Assembly: GCF_002251435.1 (NCBI RefSeq)
Contig: NZ_NPJI01000110.1
Location: 186,001-250,000, forward strand
Origin: Prevotella sp. P2-180
Lineage (GTDB): Bacteria; Bacteroidota; Bacteroidia; Bacteroidales; Bacteroidaceae
DNA: 64,000 nt
Direction: 5' to 3'
The position numbers were made by a program, and so were the translations under genes. Shown in pieces: positions 1-9,937 of the stretch (within the stretch, counting starts at the first letter, position 1; each line of letters begins with the position of its first letter). The notes under the pieces are model-generated. The model did no database searches, had not been told where the DNA came from, and saw only the letters and a list, made by a program, of their open reading frames with translations.

Positions 1-1
1 C

Positions 2-787
2 GGCACTCCCGTAAAGTCGCGCTACTTCCGTTGGGACGTGACCTACAACCTCTCATTAAACAAGAACGAGGTGCTCGAATACAATGTCAACCGCAAATAC
101 CCGACATCTTGGGCTTGGGTGACACCAATTCATGCCGCAGGCTATCCTATGTACGGACTCTTCGGCTACAACTTCGCAGGACTCGACGACAAGGGACAGA
201 CCATGATCTTCGGAGCCGACGGCGAAAAGAAGCTCGCCTCTGCTTGTACTGTTGACGATGTTGTATATCTCGGCACCGCAGTGCCAAAGGCAGACATGGC
301 GCTGACAAACAACTTCTCTTACAAGAACTGGAACCTCTCGTTCATGTTCATTGCCAAACTTGGCCATAAGTATCGTAAGGACGTGTTCCAAGGCTCCAAC
401 ATCAACAGCCGCCACGTAGCAGAGCGTTGGCAGAAGGCAGGCGACGAGGCAACGAAAATCTATCCGGTGCTTAAGTCGTGGAACATGGACATGTTCTACT
501 TCCCGTTCTGCGACATCAACATAGGCAACGCAAGCTATGCCAAGCTGCGTGACCTGACCCTCACCTACAACTTCGACAACTCGCTCACCAAACTCATCGG
601 CATGAGCGACGCAAAGGTATATCTCCAGGCACGCAACCTCTTCCGCATTACGGCAAGCGACTGCGATATTGATCCTGAGACCTTCGAACTGAACTACAGC
701 GGAGGAATGAACGACTCATCAAACGCAGGATATGCCTCACTGCCAATGAATCCGGAGTTCTACATCGGTCTTACATTCAGTTTCTAA
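2..787 (+). CDS. SusC/RagA-type TonB-dependent transporter, C-terminal fragment
   Basis: This is the last 261 codons of an outer-membrane SusC-type glycan or oligopeptide importer; the reading frame is open from base 2, so the gene begins outside the window. It shows the C-terminal barrel signatures of the family: the SYAKLRDLTLTYNF strand, the VYLQARNLFRIT strand and a terminal aromatic strand ending in GLTFSF. A SusD gene follows after 18 bases on the same strand, the normal SusC-SusD order. Its substrate cannot be told from this fragment. It belongs to a different locus from the mannan genes further on, because about 1.35 kb of non-coding DNA and a strand change separate them. Confidence 0.93.
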   Translation, partial: GTPVKSRYFRWDVTYNLSLNKNEVLEYNVNRKYPTSWAWVTPIHAAGYPMYGLFGYNFAGLDDKGQTMIFGADGEKKLASACTVDDVVYLGTAVPKADMALTNNFSYKNWNLSFMFIAKLGHKYRKDVFQGSNINSRHVAERWQKAGDEATKIYPVLKSWNMDMFYFPFCDINIGNASYAKLRDLTLTYNFDNSLTKLIGMSDAKVYLQARNLFRITASDCDIDPETFELNYSGGMNDSSNAGYASLPMNPEFYIGLTFSF

Positions 788-805
788 CCCTTACAACAGA
801 ACACT

Positions 806-2374
806 ATGAAGAAATTAAAATATATCTTCGCGGCAACACTCGCCGCAACGCTCGCGTCCTGCGACAACTTCCTCGACGTGAAGCCCGTGGGAAAGATGAT
901 TCCCACAGAGGTGTCACAGTTTGAGAACATTCTCAACAACAGTCTCACCGTTGACCCTTACTTCATGATGGACAACAACCGCAGCTGCTTCTACGCTGCC
1001 ATGGCTGACAACCTCACCATCACGGAGAACCTGGCAAAGTACCAATACACTGCCACCTTCCCAAACCTTGAGAACCTGGCTGCCTACATTTTCTACTCGC
1101 CAGTGCAGGATCCGATCAACACACCATTCACCTGGACCTACAGTTACAAGGCTCTCGGTTACTTCAACAACGTAATCGACGGAGTGACAGCCATCGACAG
1201 CGAGTCAGCTTACGCAAAAGGAGTCATCGCACAGGCACGCCTCGGACGCGCTTGGCAGATGATGAACATGGCCTTATGCTACGGTCCTATGTACCAGGCA
1301 GGAGGGGCCAACGACACCAAGGTGGTGCCATATCGACTCTCGGGCGACCCAACCGTAGGCAACGGCGACCTCAACACGACAGCCGAGATTTTCGAGCTTG
1401 CGAAGGCTGACCTCGACTATGCCTGCGAGAACTGCCCAAACACCGTGGCAAACCATAGCCGTGCCGACAGAGCCTGCGCCTACGCTCTGCGTGCAGAATA
1501 CTATATGTACACACGCGACTGGCAGAACATGCTCGCCGACGCACAGAAGGCTTGGGAACTTGCCGTTGCCAACAGTGGCAGTGCCGACAAGCTCATCTAC
1601 AACTACAACGACTTCTACTACGAGGCACTCACCGAAATCAACCCGCCAGAGGGCTGTTCACCGGAGCCTTTCATGACACTGCGCGGTCCTGACACCGACT
1701 TCGAGCAGACTACTCACCGTGAGATTCTGCTCTACCGTTCAGTGCCAAGCGGAACTACCACCACTAAGTATGTGCCTTCAGAAGACTGGAAGTCTATCTT
1801 CGACTTCGACCACGACCTCCGCTGCAAGAAGTTCTTCTTCATCGTGGAAGGCTATCACACCACCTACGGCGACATTACTGTTGACGATGGTCTGCAGATC
1901 AACGACTACCGTTCCTACAATATGCAGACCACCGAAGGCATCACCTATCCTCAGTTGTTGCTCGAAAAGGCAGAGGCAGAGGCACGCACAGGTAACACCT
2001 CAGCAGCCTTGCAGAGCCTTAACCTCCTGCGCAAATATCGCTATAACTACGGCGATGGCGTGAGCACCGACTTGAAGAACGGCAGTTCGATGTCTGCCGA
2101 CCAGCTCCTTAACGAGATTCTGACCGAGCGCCGCCGCGAGCTTCCCCTCGTGTCGTTCCAGCGTATGCTCGACCTGAAGCGATATGCCTACGACACAGGC
2201 AAGCCATGGAGCAAGACCGTGATTGAGCACAAGATTGGCACCAAGATATATAGCAAGCCCATCACCGACGCTTACTTCCAGTCGCTGCCAATAGACAATG
2301 CCATCATAGAGTACAACCCGCAGTGGGGTCTGCAGACCAACACCACCGAGTATGCTCCTTACAGTGCATGGTAA
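806..2374 (+). CDS. SusD/RagB-type surface glycan-binding lipoprotein
   Basis: This 522-residue SusD homologue would sit on the outer face of the outer membrane and form a lid on the preceding SusC transporter. The start is set by a lipoprotein signal (MKKLKYIFAA followed by the lipobox LASC, Cys19). TPR-like helices cover the N-terminal two thirds, and the family's C-terminal signature ERRRELPLVSFQRMLDLKRY is clear. It is translationally close to the SusC fragment and is the last gene of that operon, since a structured inverted repeat begins about 10 bases after the stop. Ligand specificity is not predictable. Confidence 0.93.
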   Translation: MKKLKYIFAATLAATLASCDNFLDVKPVGKMIPTEVSQFENILNNSLTVDPYFMMDNNRSCFYAAMADNLTITENLAKYQYTATFPNLENLAAYIFYSPVQDPINTPFTWTYSYKALGYFNNVIDGVTAIDSESAYAKGVIAQARLGRAWQMMNMALCYGPMYQAGGANDTKVVPYRLSGDPTVGNGDLNTTAEIFELAKADLDYACENCPNTVANHSRADRACAYALRAEYYMYTRDWQNMLADAQKAWELAVANSGSADKLIYNYNDFYYEALTEINPPEGCSPEPFMTLRGPDTDFEQTTHREILLYRSVPSGTTTTKYVPSEDWKSIFDFDHDLRCKKFFFIVEGYHTTYGDITVDDGLQINDYRSYNMQTTEGITYPQLLLEKAEAEARTGNTSAALQSLNLLRKYRYNYGDGVSTDLKNGSSMSADQLLNEILTERRRELPLVSFQRMLDLKRYAYDTGKPWSKTVIEHKIGTKIYSKPITDAYFQSLPIDNAIIEYNPQWGLQTNTTEYAPYSAW

Positions 2375-2383
2375 AATATAGTT

Positions 2384-2482
2384 AGTTGACAAGTGGACGA
2401 GTTGACAAGTTGATAGTCAAAGCCAAAAGACTGCGGCATGAGTAATAACTTGTCTACTCGTCCACTCGTCAACTTGTCAACT
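2384..2482. repeat. Imperfect inverted repeat with 8-bp internal units
   Basis: The left arm (2384-2411) is built from 8-bp units of the form AGTTGACA/AGTGGACG. The right arm (2447-2482) is its near reverse complement with one extra unit. The RNA would fold into a long interrupted hairpin directly after the SusD stop codon. It may act as a transcript end or 3' stabiliser; there is no clean T-run, so a classical terminator is doubtful. Confidence 0.6.
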
Positions 2483-3022
2483 CGTAGTTTTATGTTCTTT
2501 TTAGGGTCATAGGGGTCATAGGGACAGGTACCTTGGTTCATGTGCATATATGGAACACCAACATCTACATTGGGAGTGATCCAATGCCAATGAGGGCTGT
2601 ATATAATACACCCCATGAGGCGTTCCCGTTGCTTTGTTCTTGACAATCCTTAGAGTGTGCGAAGTTCTTCTATCGTCAAAACCAAAGCGTACAGTTACGC
2701 CTTTTATGTATATGTGTCTTGCCCGCCTCTGCCCTATTGTGGGCTTTCAGCAAGCCTAAGACTGGGGGCAAAGTATATAAAATTATTTAGTACAACAAAG
2801 AAAATTCCCAAAAATCTGCTTTTATCAATAAAAAAAGACTATCGCAAAATAAGTTCCATAGTTTTGGGGTGTTCGCCTTGCTAAATTAAAGAACTTTAGT
2901 TTCCCACCCCTTATGAGTGGTCTAAATATTTGTTTTGTGGTGCGACCGTCGAAAATTCAATTAGGGTTATTTGCCTAATTTTAGATTGATGGCAAATAAA
3001 TATAAGGATGAATGTCGCTAAA
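2483..3022. other. Non-coding stretch with no supported gene
   Basis: There is no convincing coding sequence here. Short open frames exist on both strands but lack recognisable domains. Low-complexity GGGTCATAGG-type repeats occur around 2502-2525. From about 2770 on the DNA becomes AT-rich and leads into the large inverted-repeat element. Confidence 0.5.
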
Positions 3023-3316
3023 ACCCTACACCCTACATTATTTCGGGCTAAACACCTGCCACTCAGGTAATTACAGTATGTAGGGTGCCTCTCAACCCTA
3101 CATTCACCCTACATTCACCTTACACAAATTGAAACGCCAATGAATTGATCGGGCTATCGAAATGAAAAAAAACGGTCATCGCGGAGACGATTAATGAGAC
3201 CATGAAAAAATTAATGTACGGATGATGTAGGGTTAATGTAGGGTTGAGAGGCACCCTACATTCATTAATCATCTGATTATCAAGATGCTGCTACGAAATA
3301 ATGTAGGGTGTAGGGT
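3023..3316. repeat. Element E1: nested inverted-repeat array (CCCTACA type)
   Basis: Perfect 23-bp outer arms lie at 3023-3045 and 3294-3316. Inside them is a second pair of 37-bp inverted arms (3078-3114 and 3225-3261, one mismatch). Each inner arm is itself a small hairpin (ATGTAGGGT against ACCCTACAT) plus an extra repeat unit. Everything is built from variants of ACCCTACA. No coding sequence fits. The layout is matched almost step for step by the element at 39872-40180, which uses a different repeat word. Confidence 0.8.
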
Positions 3317-3389
3317 GTTTGCGGAGCTGGCTTATACAACACGAAACGAGATGTCTTATGGCAACTGCAAGCCTAATGTCTTAGCCAAG

Positions 3390-3455
3390 ACTGTCACAGT
3401 TATGACAGCCGACTGTCGTAGTTATGACAGCCGTCTGTCGTAAGGTGACAGTGCG
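3390..3455. repeat. Three tandem 22-bp palindromic units downstream of E1
   Basis: Three consecutive 22-bp units occupy 3390-3411, 3412-3433 and 3434-3455. Units 1 and 2 differ at two positions only; unit 3 is more diverged. Each carries inverted halves (CTGTC and GACAG), so each could form a small hairpin or bind a dimer. The array starts about 73 bases after the outer arm of E1, a spacing repeated at the second element (40248 onward). Confidence 0.75.
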
Positions 3456-3658
3456 CCCTTTGGTTAAATGCATTAGAAGAATGAAATGAAAAGTCCTCCA
3501 TTGACACGCATTTGGGAAACACTCGCCCTACTACTAAAAGCTGAATTTCAGAGGGTTATATTGTGGTTGCAATGCTATAAAGGGTGAGGAACTTAAATTA
3601 TATTAGATGTATTCATGCTGCAAAAATACATCTTTTATTTCTAAAAAACAAAGAAATT

Positions 3659-3695
3659 TCCTCTAAATCGCATGAAAATAGTGCGATTTAGAGGA
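3659..3695 (-). terminator. Probable terminator of the GH94 gene
   Basis: A perfect 14-bp stem (TCCTCTAAATCGCA paired with its complement at 3682-3695) has a 9-base loop. On the minus strand it is followed by AATTTCTTTG and a T-rich run. It lies about 45 bases after the stop codon of the phosphorylase gene. Confidence 0.7.
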
Positions 3696-3741
3696 AAAAT
3701 ATACGATAACTCATCTAAATCTTATAAAAATCATATGATTT

Positions 3742-6219
3742 TTACATAACTACTACCACAGTGTGGCTGCCCTCAGAATAAGGAATGACATTTCCACTTA
3801 CGGGCTGTCCGTCGACTGTCATTGAACTTATGCCAGTCTGGCGTCCATCGGGATTCTTTACCGTGATGGTGTACTCAGCGTCGCGGAAACGGCGACGTAC
3901 TGTATATTCATCAGCTGTAGAAGGAAGGCATGGACGTATGGCAAGACCTTCATAGTCGGGTTGTATGCCGAGGATGTACTGGCTGACGGTGAGCCACATC
4001 CATGCAGCAGTTCCGGTAAGCCATGAGTTCTTTCCCTCGCCAGGTTTGAAGGCATCTTTACCGGCTACCATCTGACAGTTGACGTAAGGCTCGACCTTAT
4101 GCAGCGTTTGGTGTTTCTCCTCAACGTATGATGGAAGTATCTTTGTGTAATGCTCCCATGCGTCGTTGCCGCGTCCTGCCACGGTCATGCCTATGATGAC
4201 CCAAGGGTTGTTGTGGCAGAAGATGCCGGCATTCTCCTTGTATCCCTCAGGATATGACGATATTTCTCCCATCTCGACATGGTATGTGGTGTAAGCTGGA
4301 TTATTGAGCACAATGCCATGCTCGCAGTCCATCATGCGCTCTACAGAGTCGATGGCCTTGTCGCAGAGTCCTTCTTCGAGTCCGATGCCAGCCATTGTGC
4401 ACCATCCCTGACTTTCGATGAAGATCTTTCCTTCCTCATTTTCGTTAGAGCCAATCTTGTTGCCATAGAAATCGTATGCGCGGAGGAACCATTCGCCGTC
4501 CCATCCATCTTTTTTCACTGCTTTCTCCATGGCTTCTACGGCAGCTGCCATAGTGTCGGCCTCTGTCTCGAAACTGTCGATGCCATATTTCTCAGCGTCC
4601 TCTCCTTGGCGTGCAAGCTGTCGGCAAAGGTTGATGTATTCTTTTCCGGTAACGACAAACAGGCCGGCAATCATGAGCGACTCAGCCTTGCTGCCTTCGC
4701 TCTTGTTTTCGGTGGTTTGGAAGCTCTCGTTGGGATCCCATGAGAAGCAGTTGAGGTTCAGGCAGTCGTTCCAGTCGGCACGGCCAATGAGCGGAAGGGC
4801 GTGAGGACCGAGGTTGCGTGTGACGTGTTCCATCGATATCTTCAGATGTTGGAATAGAGTCTTCTCGCTTCCTGGCTGATTGTCGAACGGAACAGGCTCG
4901 GTAAGGATGGAGAAGTCGCCTGTCTCCTTAAGATATGCTGCAGTGCCGAAGATGAGCCAGCAGGGATCGTCGTTGAATCCTCCGCCGATGTCGTTGTTGC
5001 CTCGTTTGGTGAGTGGCTGGTACTGGTGATAGCATCCTCCGTCGGGGAATTGTGTTGAGGCGATGTCGATGATGCGCTGGCGTGCGCGGCTTGGCACGAG
5101 GTGTACGAAGCCCACGAGGTCTTGGTTGGAGTCGCGGAAGCCCATGCCTCTGCCCACTCCACTTTCGAAGAACGATGCCGAGCGCGAGAAGTTGAAGGTG
5201 ACCATACACTGGTACTGGTTCCAGATGTTGACCATACGGTCGAGTTTGTCGTTGCCACTTTCCACGGAGAAGTTTGAGAGCAGCTTGTCCCAGTAGGCAC
5301 AGAGTTCAGCGAATGCGGCGTCCACTTTCTCGGTGGTGTTGAAACGTTCGATGAGCTGGTGAGCCTTCTCTTTATTGATAACCTTCTTAGCCTCAAATTT
5401 CTCTTCCTGTTTGTTTTCTACATATCCGAGCAGGAACACGAAGTCGCAGCTTTCTCCCGGAGCGAGTTCCACCTCTATATATTGTGAAGCTATGGGGCTC
5501 CATCCGTGGGCGTGGCTATTGCGTGGACGGCCTTCGACCACAGCGTCGGGTGCCGACTTCTCGCTATAGAGTCCTACAAAGGTCTCGCGGTCGGTGTCGA
5601 AGCCCTGTATCGGTGCGTTTACGGTATAGAAGGCATAATGGTTGCGGCGTTCGCGGTATTCAGTCTTATGATATATAGTGGAACCCTCTATCTCCACCTC
5701 TCCAGTAGAGAAGTTGCGCTGGAAGTTTTCCATGTCGGTGGCGGCGTTCCACAAGCACCATTCGGTAAACGAGAATAGCTTTAGCTGCTTTTTTTCCGAG
5801 GTGGTGTTGGTGAGTGTCAGTTTCTGTACCTCGCCCCATGTCTTGAGAGGCACGAAGAAGAGCACAGATGCTTCGACACCCAGTTTTTTTCCTGTGATGC
5901 GTGTATATCCCATACCATGACGACACTCGTATGAGTCGAGTGGTGTGCGGCAAGGCTTCCATCCTGGATTCCAAATCGTGTCGCCGTCTTTCAGGTAGAA
6001 GTATCGTCCGTCGTTGTCCATAGGCACGTTGTTGTAGCGATAACGTGTGATGCGTCGGAACTTGGCGTCCTTGTAGAAGCTGTAGCCTCCTGCAGTGTTA
6101 GAGATAAGGGAGAAGAAGTCTTCGTTGCCCAGATAATTGATCCAAGGCCATGGGGTCTTTGGATCAGTGATGACATACTCGCGCTGAGCGTCATCAAAAT
6201 GTCCGTATCTTTTTTCCAT
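3742..6219 (-). CDS. GH94 cellobiose (cello-oligosaccharide) phosphorylase
   Basis: This cytoplasmic enzyme would split cellobiose or a related beta-1,4-glucoside with phosphate to glucose-1-phosphate plus the shorter sugar. It is 825 residues, normal for GH94, with no signal peptide. An N-terminal beta-sandwich is followed by an (alpha/alpha)6 barrel. The general-acid motif [12 protein letters not shown] places the catalytic Asp at about residue 485, and the phosphate-site region with [19 protein letters not shown] is intact. In a mannan locus it would handle the gluco-parts released from glucomannan. It has its own promoter and is transcribed divergently from the GH5 mannanase. Laminaribiose or cellodextrin specificity cannot be excluded. 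Confidence 0.9.
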   Translation of the reverse strand: MEKRYGHFDDAQREYVITDPKTPWPWINYLGNEDFFSLISNTAGGYSFYKDAKFRRITRYRYNNVPMDNDGRYFYLKDGDTIWNPGWKPCRTPLDSYECRHGMGYTRITGKKLGVEASVLFFVPLKTWGEVQKLTLTNTTSEKKQLKLFSFTEWCLWNAATDMENFQRNFSTGEVEIEGSTIYHKTEYRERRNHYAFYTVNAPIQGFDTDRETFVGLYSEKSAPDAVVEGRPRNSHAHGWSPIASQYIEVELAPGESCDFVFLLGYVENKQEEKFEAKKVINKEKAHQLIERFNTTEKVDAAFAELCAYWDKLLSNFSVESGNDKLDRMVNIWNQYQCMVTFNFSRSASFFESGVGRGMGFRDSNQDLVGFVHLVPSRARQRIIDIASTQFPDGGCYHQYQPLTKRGNNDIGGGFNDDPCWLIFGTAAYLKETGDFSILTEPVPFDNQPGSEKTLFQHLKISMEHVTRNLGPHALPLIGRADWNDCLNLNCFSWDPNESFQTTENKSEGSKAESLMIAGLFVVTGKEYINLCRQLARQGEDAEKYGIDSFETEADTMAAAVEAMEKAVKKDGWDGEWFLRAYDFYGNKIGSNENEEGKIFIESQGWCTMAGIGLEEGLCDKAIDSVERMMDCEHGIVLNNPAYTTYHVEMGEISSYPEGYKENAGIFCHNNPWVIIGMTVAGRGNDAWEHYTKILPSYVEEKHQTLHKVEPYVNCQMVAGKDAFKPGEGKNSWLTGTAAWMWLTVSQYILGIQPDYEGLAIRPCLPSTADEYTVRRRFRDAEYTITVKNPDGRQTGISSMTVDGQPVSGNVIPYSEGSHTVVVVM

Positions 6220-6258
6220 TTCGTTAGTTATTGACTTTTTGTTTCCTTTTTTTCGCTA

Positions 6259-6289
6259 CAAAGATAGTACGTTTTCATTTATCTACAAA
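6259..6289 (-). promoter_or_regulatory. Promoter of the GH94 gene
   Basis: On the minus strand a TTTG -33 box (6286-6289) and a TATCTTTG -7 box (6259-6266) are separated by exactly 19 bp, matching the Bacteroidetes sigma-ABfr consensus. The predicted leader is about 35 bases. No AGTATCA half-site sits at the activator position used by the mannan promoters. Confidence 0.75.
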
Positions 6290-6354
6290 ACAAAATTCCA
6301 ATTAATTACGTTGTGTTTATGACATTTGTTGATAAATATCATTCCAAATAGTTG

Positions 6355-6424
6355 TTTTTGATAAAATAGTATCAAAAGTTGATAATTATTATATTTGAAT
6401 ATCGAGAAAAAGACTTTATCTTTG
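6355..6424 (+). promoter_or_regulatory. Promoter of the GH5_7 gene with mannan operator half-site
   Basis: TTTG at 6394-6397 and TATCTTTG at 6417-6424 (19-bp spacer) form a good promoter. Upstream lies TTTTGATAAAATAGTATCA (part of 6355-6384), a 19-mer found identically in front of the deacetylase operon. Its AGTATCA (6368-6374) ends 43 bp before the -7 box, exactly where the distal half-site lies in the other regulated promoters. Confidence 0.7.
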
Positions 6425-6462
6425 CAAAAAAATAATTTATAATAACCAAAACAACTGAAACA

Positions 6463-7788
6463 ATGCAAATGAAAAAAGTTATCTATCAAATGCTGATAGC
6501 TGTGATGGCCATGATTGTCACCGGGTCTTGCTCTTCTGTGAAGGACACGGAGGGTGACAAATTTGTGAAAGTGGTGGACGGACATTTCGTGCGCAACGGT
6601 AGTCCTTACTACTATGTGGGAACTAACTTCTGGTATGGTGCTATTCTTGGGTCGGAGGGACGTGGAGGCAACCGCACACGCCTTTGTCAGGAACTTGACG
6701 ACATGAAGGCCATGGGAATCGACAATCTGAGAATACTCGTGGGCAGCGACGGAGAGGAGGGCGTGCTGACAAAGGTTGAGCCAACCTTGCAAAAGGCTCC
6801 TGGCGTGTATAACGATACCATATTAGCCGGATTGGACTACCTTCTCATGGAAATGGGGAAGCGCGACATGGTGGCAGTGCTGTATCTGAACAACTCATGG
6901 GAGTGGAGTGGGGGCTACGGCTTCTATCTCGAGCATGCTGGAGAAGGAAAGGCTCCACGTCCTAATGAAGATGGTTATCCTGCCTTTATGGATTTTATGC
7001 GTAAGTATGCCACATCTGAAAAAGCTCACCAGCTATTCTACGATTATGTGAGATTTATCCTGGGACGCACCAATCAATATACTGGTGTGAAATATACCGA
7101 CGACCCAACAATCATGTCGTGGCAGATAGGCAACGAGCCCCGCGCTTTCGGCAAGGAGGAGCTAAAGCCGTTTGCGAAGTGGCTTGCCGAGACATCGGCC
7201 TTGATACGCAGTCTCGACACCAACCACCTCATCTCTATCGGTAGCGAGGGAGCATGGGGATGTGAGGGCGACTACCAGACCTACGAGACTATCTGCAAGG
7301 ACAAGAACATAGACTACTGCAACATACACATCTGGCCTTACAACTGGAGTTGGGCCCGTCCTGATAGCCTTATAGCCGACTTGCCCGCAGCGTGCGACAG
7401 TACGAAGCAATACATAGAACGCCACCTTGAGATATGCGACCGTTTGGGCAAACCCTTGGTGATGGAGGAGTTTGGTTATCCGCGTGATGGATTTAAATAT
7501 GACAAAGCCACCACGACACAAGGCCGCGATGGCTATTACAAGTATGTATTCTCACTGGTGGCCGACAATGCCGAGAATGGAGGGAAGTTTGCCGGATGCA
7601 ACTTCTGGGCATGGGGAGGCCGCGCCAATCCGAAACACGAGCAGTGGCTGCCTGGTGACGATTATACCGGCGACCCGGCACAAGAGGCCCAAGGCCTTAA
7701 CTCAGTATTCTCGACCGATTCCACCACACTCAACATTGTGAAGGAACAGGTGATGAGAATGGAGAAGCTAAAGAAAGCTAAACAATGA
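6463..7788 (+). CDS. GH5 subfamily 7 endo-beta-1,4-mannanase, lipoprotein
   Basis: This endo-mannanase cleaves internal beta-1,4-mannosyl bonds of (gluco/galacto)mannan. The 441-residue protein has a lipoprotein signal with Cys23 (lipobox VTGSC), so it is membrane-anchored. The GH5 TIM barrel follows: acid/base Glu225 in WQIGNEPR and nucleophile Glu336 in MEEFGYPRD. The aromatic-rich WSGGYGFYLEH segment and the overall layout are typical of GH5_7 bacterial mannanases. It is monocistronic on the plus strand, and its 3' end overlaps the convergent AraC gene by 11 bases. A second in-frame Met lies two codons downstream and could be the real start. Confidence 0.92.
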   Translation: MQMKKVIYQMLIAVMAMIVTGSCSSVKDTEGDKFVKVVDGHFVRNGSPYYYVGTNFWYGAILGSEGRGGNRTRLCQELDDMKAMGIDNLRILVGSDGEEGVLTKVEPTLQKAPGVYNDTILAGLDYLLMEMGKRDMVAVLYLNNSWEWSGGYGFYLEHAGEGKAPRPNEDGYPAFMDFMRKYATSEKAHQLFYDYVRFILGRTNQYTGVKYTDDPTIMSWQIGNEPRAFGKEELKPFAKWLAETSALIRSLDTNHLISIGSEGAWGCEGDYQTYETICKDKNIDYCNIHIWPYNWSWARPDSLIADLPAACDSTKQYIERHLEICDRLGKPLVMEEFGYPRDGFKYDKATTTQGRDGYYKYVFSLVADNAENGGKFAGCNFWAWGGRANPKHEQWLPGDDYTGDPAQEAQGLNSVFSTDSTTLNIVKEQVMRMEKLKKAKQ

Positions 7789-8674
7789 TTTTCGTCTTAT
7801 GGTAATACTCCCTGAACTCTGTGGGCGCACAACCTTTCTTGCGTTTGAACACACGGTTGAAATTGCTTAGGTTGTTGTAGCCGCAGAGGTAGCAGATGTC
7901 GGCAATGCTCTTGTTTGTGTCTACCAGCATTCGGGAAGCGAACCCAAGACGAATGTCGATGATATAGTCGCTCACGGTGCGTCCGGTGTGTAACTTAAAG
8001 AAGCGGCTGAAGGCTGTCTCGCTCATGCAAGCAAGGTCTGAGAGAGTCTTCAGCTTTATTTCTTTCATATAGTTGCTATTGATGAAGTTTTTCACCTTAA
8101 GGATGCGTGAACTGTCTTCTTCTATCACAACCTTGGCGTAGCTCGTAGTGGCAAGAGTGCGTGAGCCGTCGCTATTGGCTAGCACATTGAGTATGCGGAG
8201 GAAACTGATGAAGGCTTCGAAGGGGTCTTTGATGCTACTGAGCTTCTGAAGGTCGTTATAGATTTTCATAATGGTGTCCATGGAAAACACAAGACCTTTG
8301 CGGGCCTGGTTGAGCATGTGGTAGATGGACTTGAGAGGCGATGTGGCGAAAAAGCCTTCGGAAGAGAGGTCGAAGCGGAACTGCACGGTGATTTCGTGGA
8401 TGTCGTCGCTCTTGCAATCGTTTTGCATCCATACATGTTCCAATTCAAGACTGGTAATGAGCACAAGGTCATATTCGCCGATTATCTCGCTGCTGTCGCC
8501 CACAATCCTTCTCACTCCAGCTCCGTGTTCCACGAAGTTTAGTTCAAACACTTGGTGGTTGTGTATTGGATATGTGAACTCTTTCTTATGACGGTCGGCT
8601 ATGTACATCAGGTCGCCATCTCTCAACGGGGTTATCTCATGGAGAACGTGGTCGGTATTTTGATCTTGCTTCAT
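7778..8674 (-). CDS. AraC-family transcriptional regulator, probable mannan-locus activator
   Basis: This is a 298-residue regulator with an N-terminal cupin-like ligand-binding half (HNHQVFELNFVEHGAG region) and a C-terminal double helix-turn-helix of about 100 residues ending in the family signature GYNNLSNFNRVFKRKKGCAPTEFREYY. The start was set at the Met reading MKQDQNTDHV, 52 bases after the epimerase stop; a longer frame exists but would run into that gene. It is the last gene of the deacetylase-to-epimerase cluster. AraC proteins often bind direct repeats two helical turns apart, so it is the natural candidate for the AGTATCA pairs with 21-bp period in the mannan promoters. That link is inference. 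Confidence 0.88.
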   Translation of the reverse strand: MKQDQNTDHVLHEITPLRDGDLMYIADRHKKEFTYPIHNHQVFELNFVEHGAGVRRIVGDSSEIIGEYDLVLITSLELEHVWMQNDCKSDDIHEITVQFRFDLSSEGFFATSPLKSIYHMLNQARKGLVFSMDTIMKIYNDLQKLSSIKDPFEAFISFLRILNVLANSDGSRTLATTSYAKVVIEEDSSRILKVKNFINSNYMKEIKLKTLSDLACMSETAFSRFFKLHTGRTVSDYIIDIRLGFASRMLVDTNKSIADICYLCGYNNLSNFNRVFKRKKGCAPTEFREYYHKTKIIV

Positions 8675-8726
8675 AGTTTTTCTATTATTTCGATTTTCAG
8701 TAGTGAAGGAAGTTAACGAGGTCAGG

Positions 8727-9917
8727 TTATATTCTCTCAATAAGTTCGAGACACATTCTGCCATTATGGTATGGACACTTCCAGAATCCGGCTTTGTCGT
8801 CTTCAAGGTTCAGTGTTCCGTCAGCATGTCGGCTCCAGTACCATTCTCCGTTCTCGTTATCGATGAGGTTTTGCTTTATGTACTGCCAGCAGTGTGTAGC
8901 TTTCTCCAATGCCTGTTCGTCTCCAAAATATTGGTAGATATTGAAGAATCCTACCACGGCCTCTGCCTGTACCCACCAGTGTAGGTCATCGTCAACATGT
9001 CCTGTGTCAACATTAGCCTCGTGCACCATCGAGCCGTCGGCATTGAGACCTTTTTCCGATGCCTTTGCCACCAACTTCACTATCGGCTCCACCTTTCTCA
9101 GCACTTCCTCGTCGCCAAGCACCAGGGCTGCCTCATGCATGAGCCATGAGCACTCAATGTCGTGGCCATAGCTCTCAAGATGTCCGGCACCACGGGTCCA
9201 GTCGTTGTCGAAGAAGAGGTCGAGATGGTGAGTCTCCGGGTTGAGTATCTTGTCAGTGAAGATGTTGATGAGATTGCGCAATGCCTTTTCAAGACGCTCG
9301 TCTTTCCATATTCTGAACAGATTTGTATAAGGTTCGATGATGTGCAGATGAGTATTCTGCGACTTTGGATAATTGGCATCAAAGTCAGACAGTCTCATGT
9401 CTTCAATCTTGCCCCACTCTCTTGTGCAAGCTTCTATATATCCATTGTCTTTTCTGTCGAGTGAGTGTTGCTCGATGCATTCAAACAGGCGGATGGCATA
9501 GTCGAGCGCTTCGCGGTCGGCTGTGGCACGGGCATACTCGCTAAGTCCATAGATGGCGAAACCTATGGCGTAGAACTGCTTCTTTGTGTCTTTAGGGCGT
9601 CCAAGGCAGTCGAGCGACCAGTAAATGCCGCCAAACTCTTTGTCGTAGAAATGTTCGAGAATATAGTCCTTGGCACGTGTTGCGGCGGCAAGGTATTCCG
9701 GACGTTTCAGCACACGATAGGCAGCGCTGAAGGTCCAAAGTATGCGTGCGTTTAGTATCGCACCTTTCTCCGCATCGGGGTGAAGCACTCCGTGTCCGTC
9801 TATTCGTCCGTAAAAGCCGCGGTTTTCGCGGTCAATCATTTTGTCAAGCCAGAAGGGCAGGATGTTTGTCTGAAGCACATCCTGCACCTCCTGCTTCATC
9901 AGGTCAGTTTGTTTCAT
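8727..9917 (-). CDS. Cellobiose/mannobiose 2-epimerase (AGE family)
   Basis: This cytoplasmic enzyme interconverts the reducing-end glucose and mannose of beta-1,4 disaccharides; in this context it turns mannobiose into mannosylglucose for the GH130 phosphorylase. It has 396 residues with an (alpha/alpha)6 barrel of the N-acylglucosamine 2-epimerase fold. The His-containing motifs HLESYGHDIECSWLMHEA and HVDDDLHWWVQAEA match the catalytic pair of cellobiose 2-epimerases. The start MKQTDLMKQ is chosen over a 78-codon upstream extension because that extension overlaps the symporter gene and lacks family sequence; it leaves a 20-base intergenic gap, consistent with operon membership. Confidence 0.92.
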   Translation of the reverse strand: MKQTDLMKQEVQDVLQTNILPFWLDKMIDRENRGFYGRIDGHGVLHPDAEKGAILNARILWTFSAAYRVLKRPEYLAAATRAKDYILEHFYDKEFGGIYWSLDCLGRPKDTKKQFYAIGFAIYGLSEYARATADREALDYAIRLFECIEQHSLDRKDNGYIEACTREWGKIEDMRLSDFDANYPKSQNTHLHIIEPYTNLFRIWKDERLEKALRNLINIFTDKILNPETHHLDLFFDNDWTRGAGHLESYGHDIECSWLMHEAALVLGDEEVLRKVEPIVKLVAKASEKGLNADGSMVHEANVDTGHVDDDLHWWVQAEAVVGFFNIYQYFGDEQALEKATHCWQYIKQNLIDNENGEWYWSRHADGTLNLEDDKAGFWKCPYHNGRMCLELIERI

Positions 9918-9937
9918 TGTTTCATAATAATTATCTT

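Noticed and set aside
2359-2646. 95-codon frame on the minus strand between SusD and E1
   Set aside because: It overlaps the SusD end and the octad hairpin, has repeat-derived residues (PYDPYDP) and no recognised domain or promoter.
3390-3455. CRISPR array at the tandem 22-bp units
   Set aside because: Units are contiguous and palindromic with no unique spacers, and no cas gene is present. The same applies to 40248-40331 and 45402-45563.
3023-3455. Insertion sequence or MITE at E1
   Set aside because: No target-site duplication or transposase was seen, and arms are built of short internal repeats rather than a single terminal inverted repeat. A non-autonomous element cannot be wholly excluded.
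5991-6197. Many open frames inside the GH94, SusC, TldD and other genes on alternate frames
   Set aside because: They are shadows of the annotated genes, with no domains, no promoters and codon patterns dictated by the real frame.
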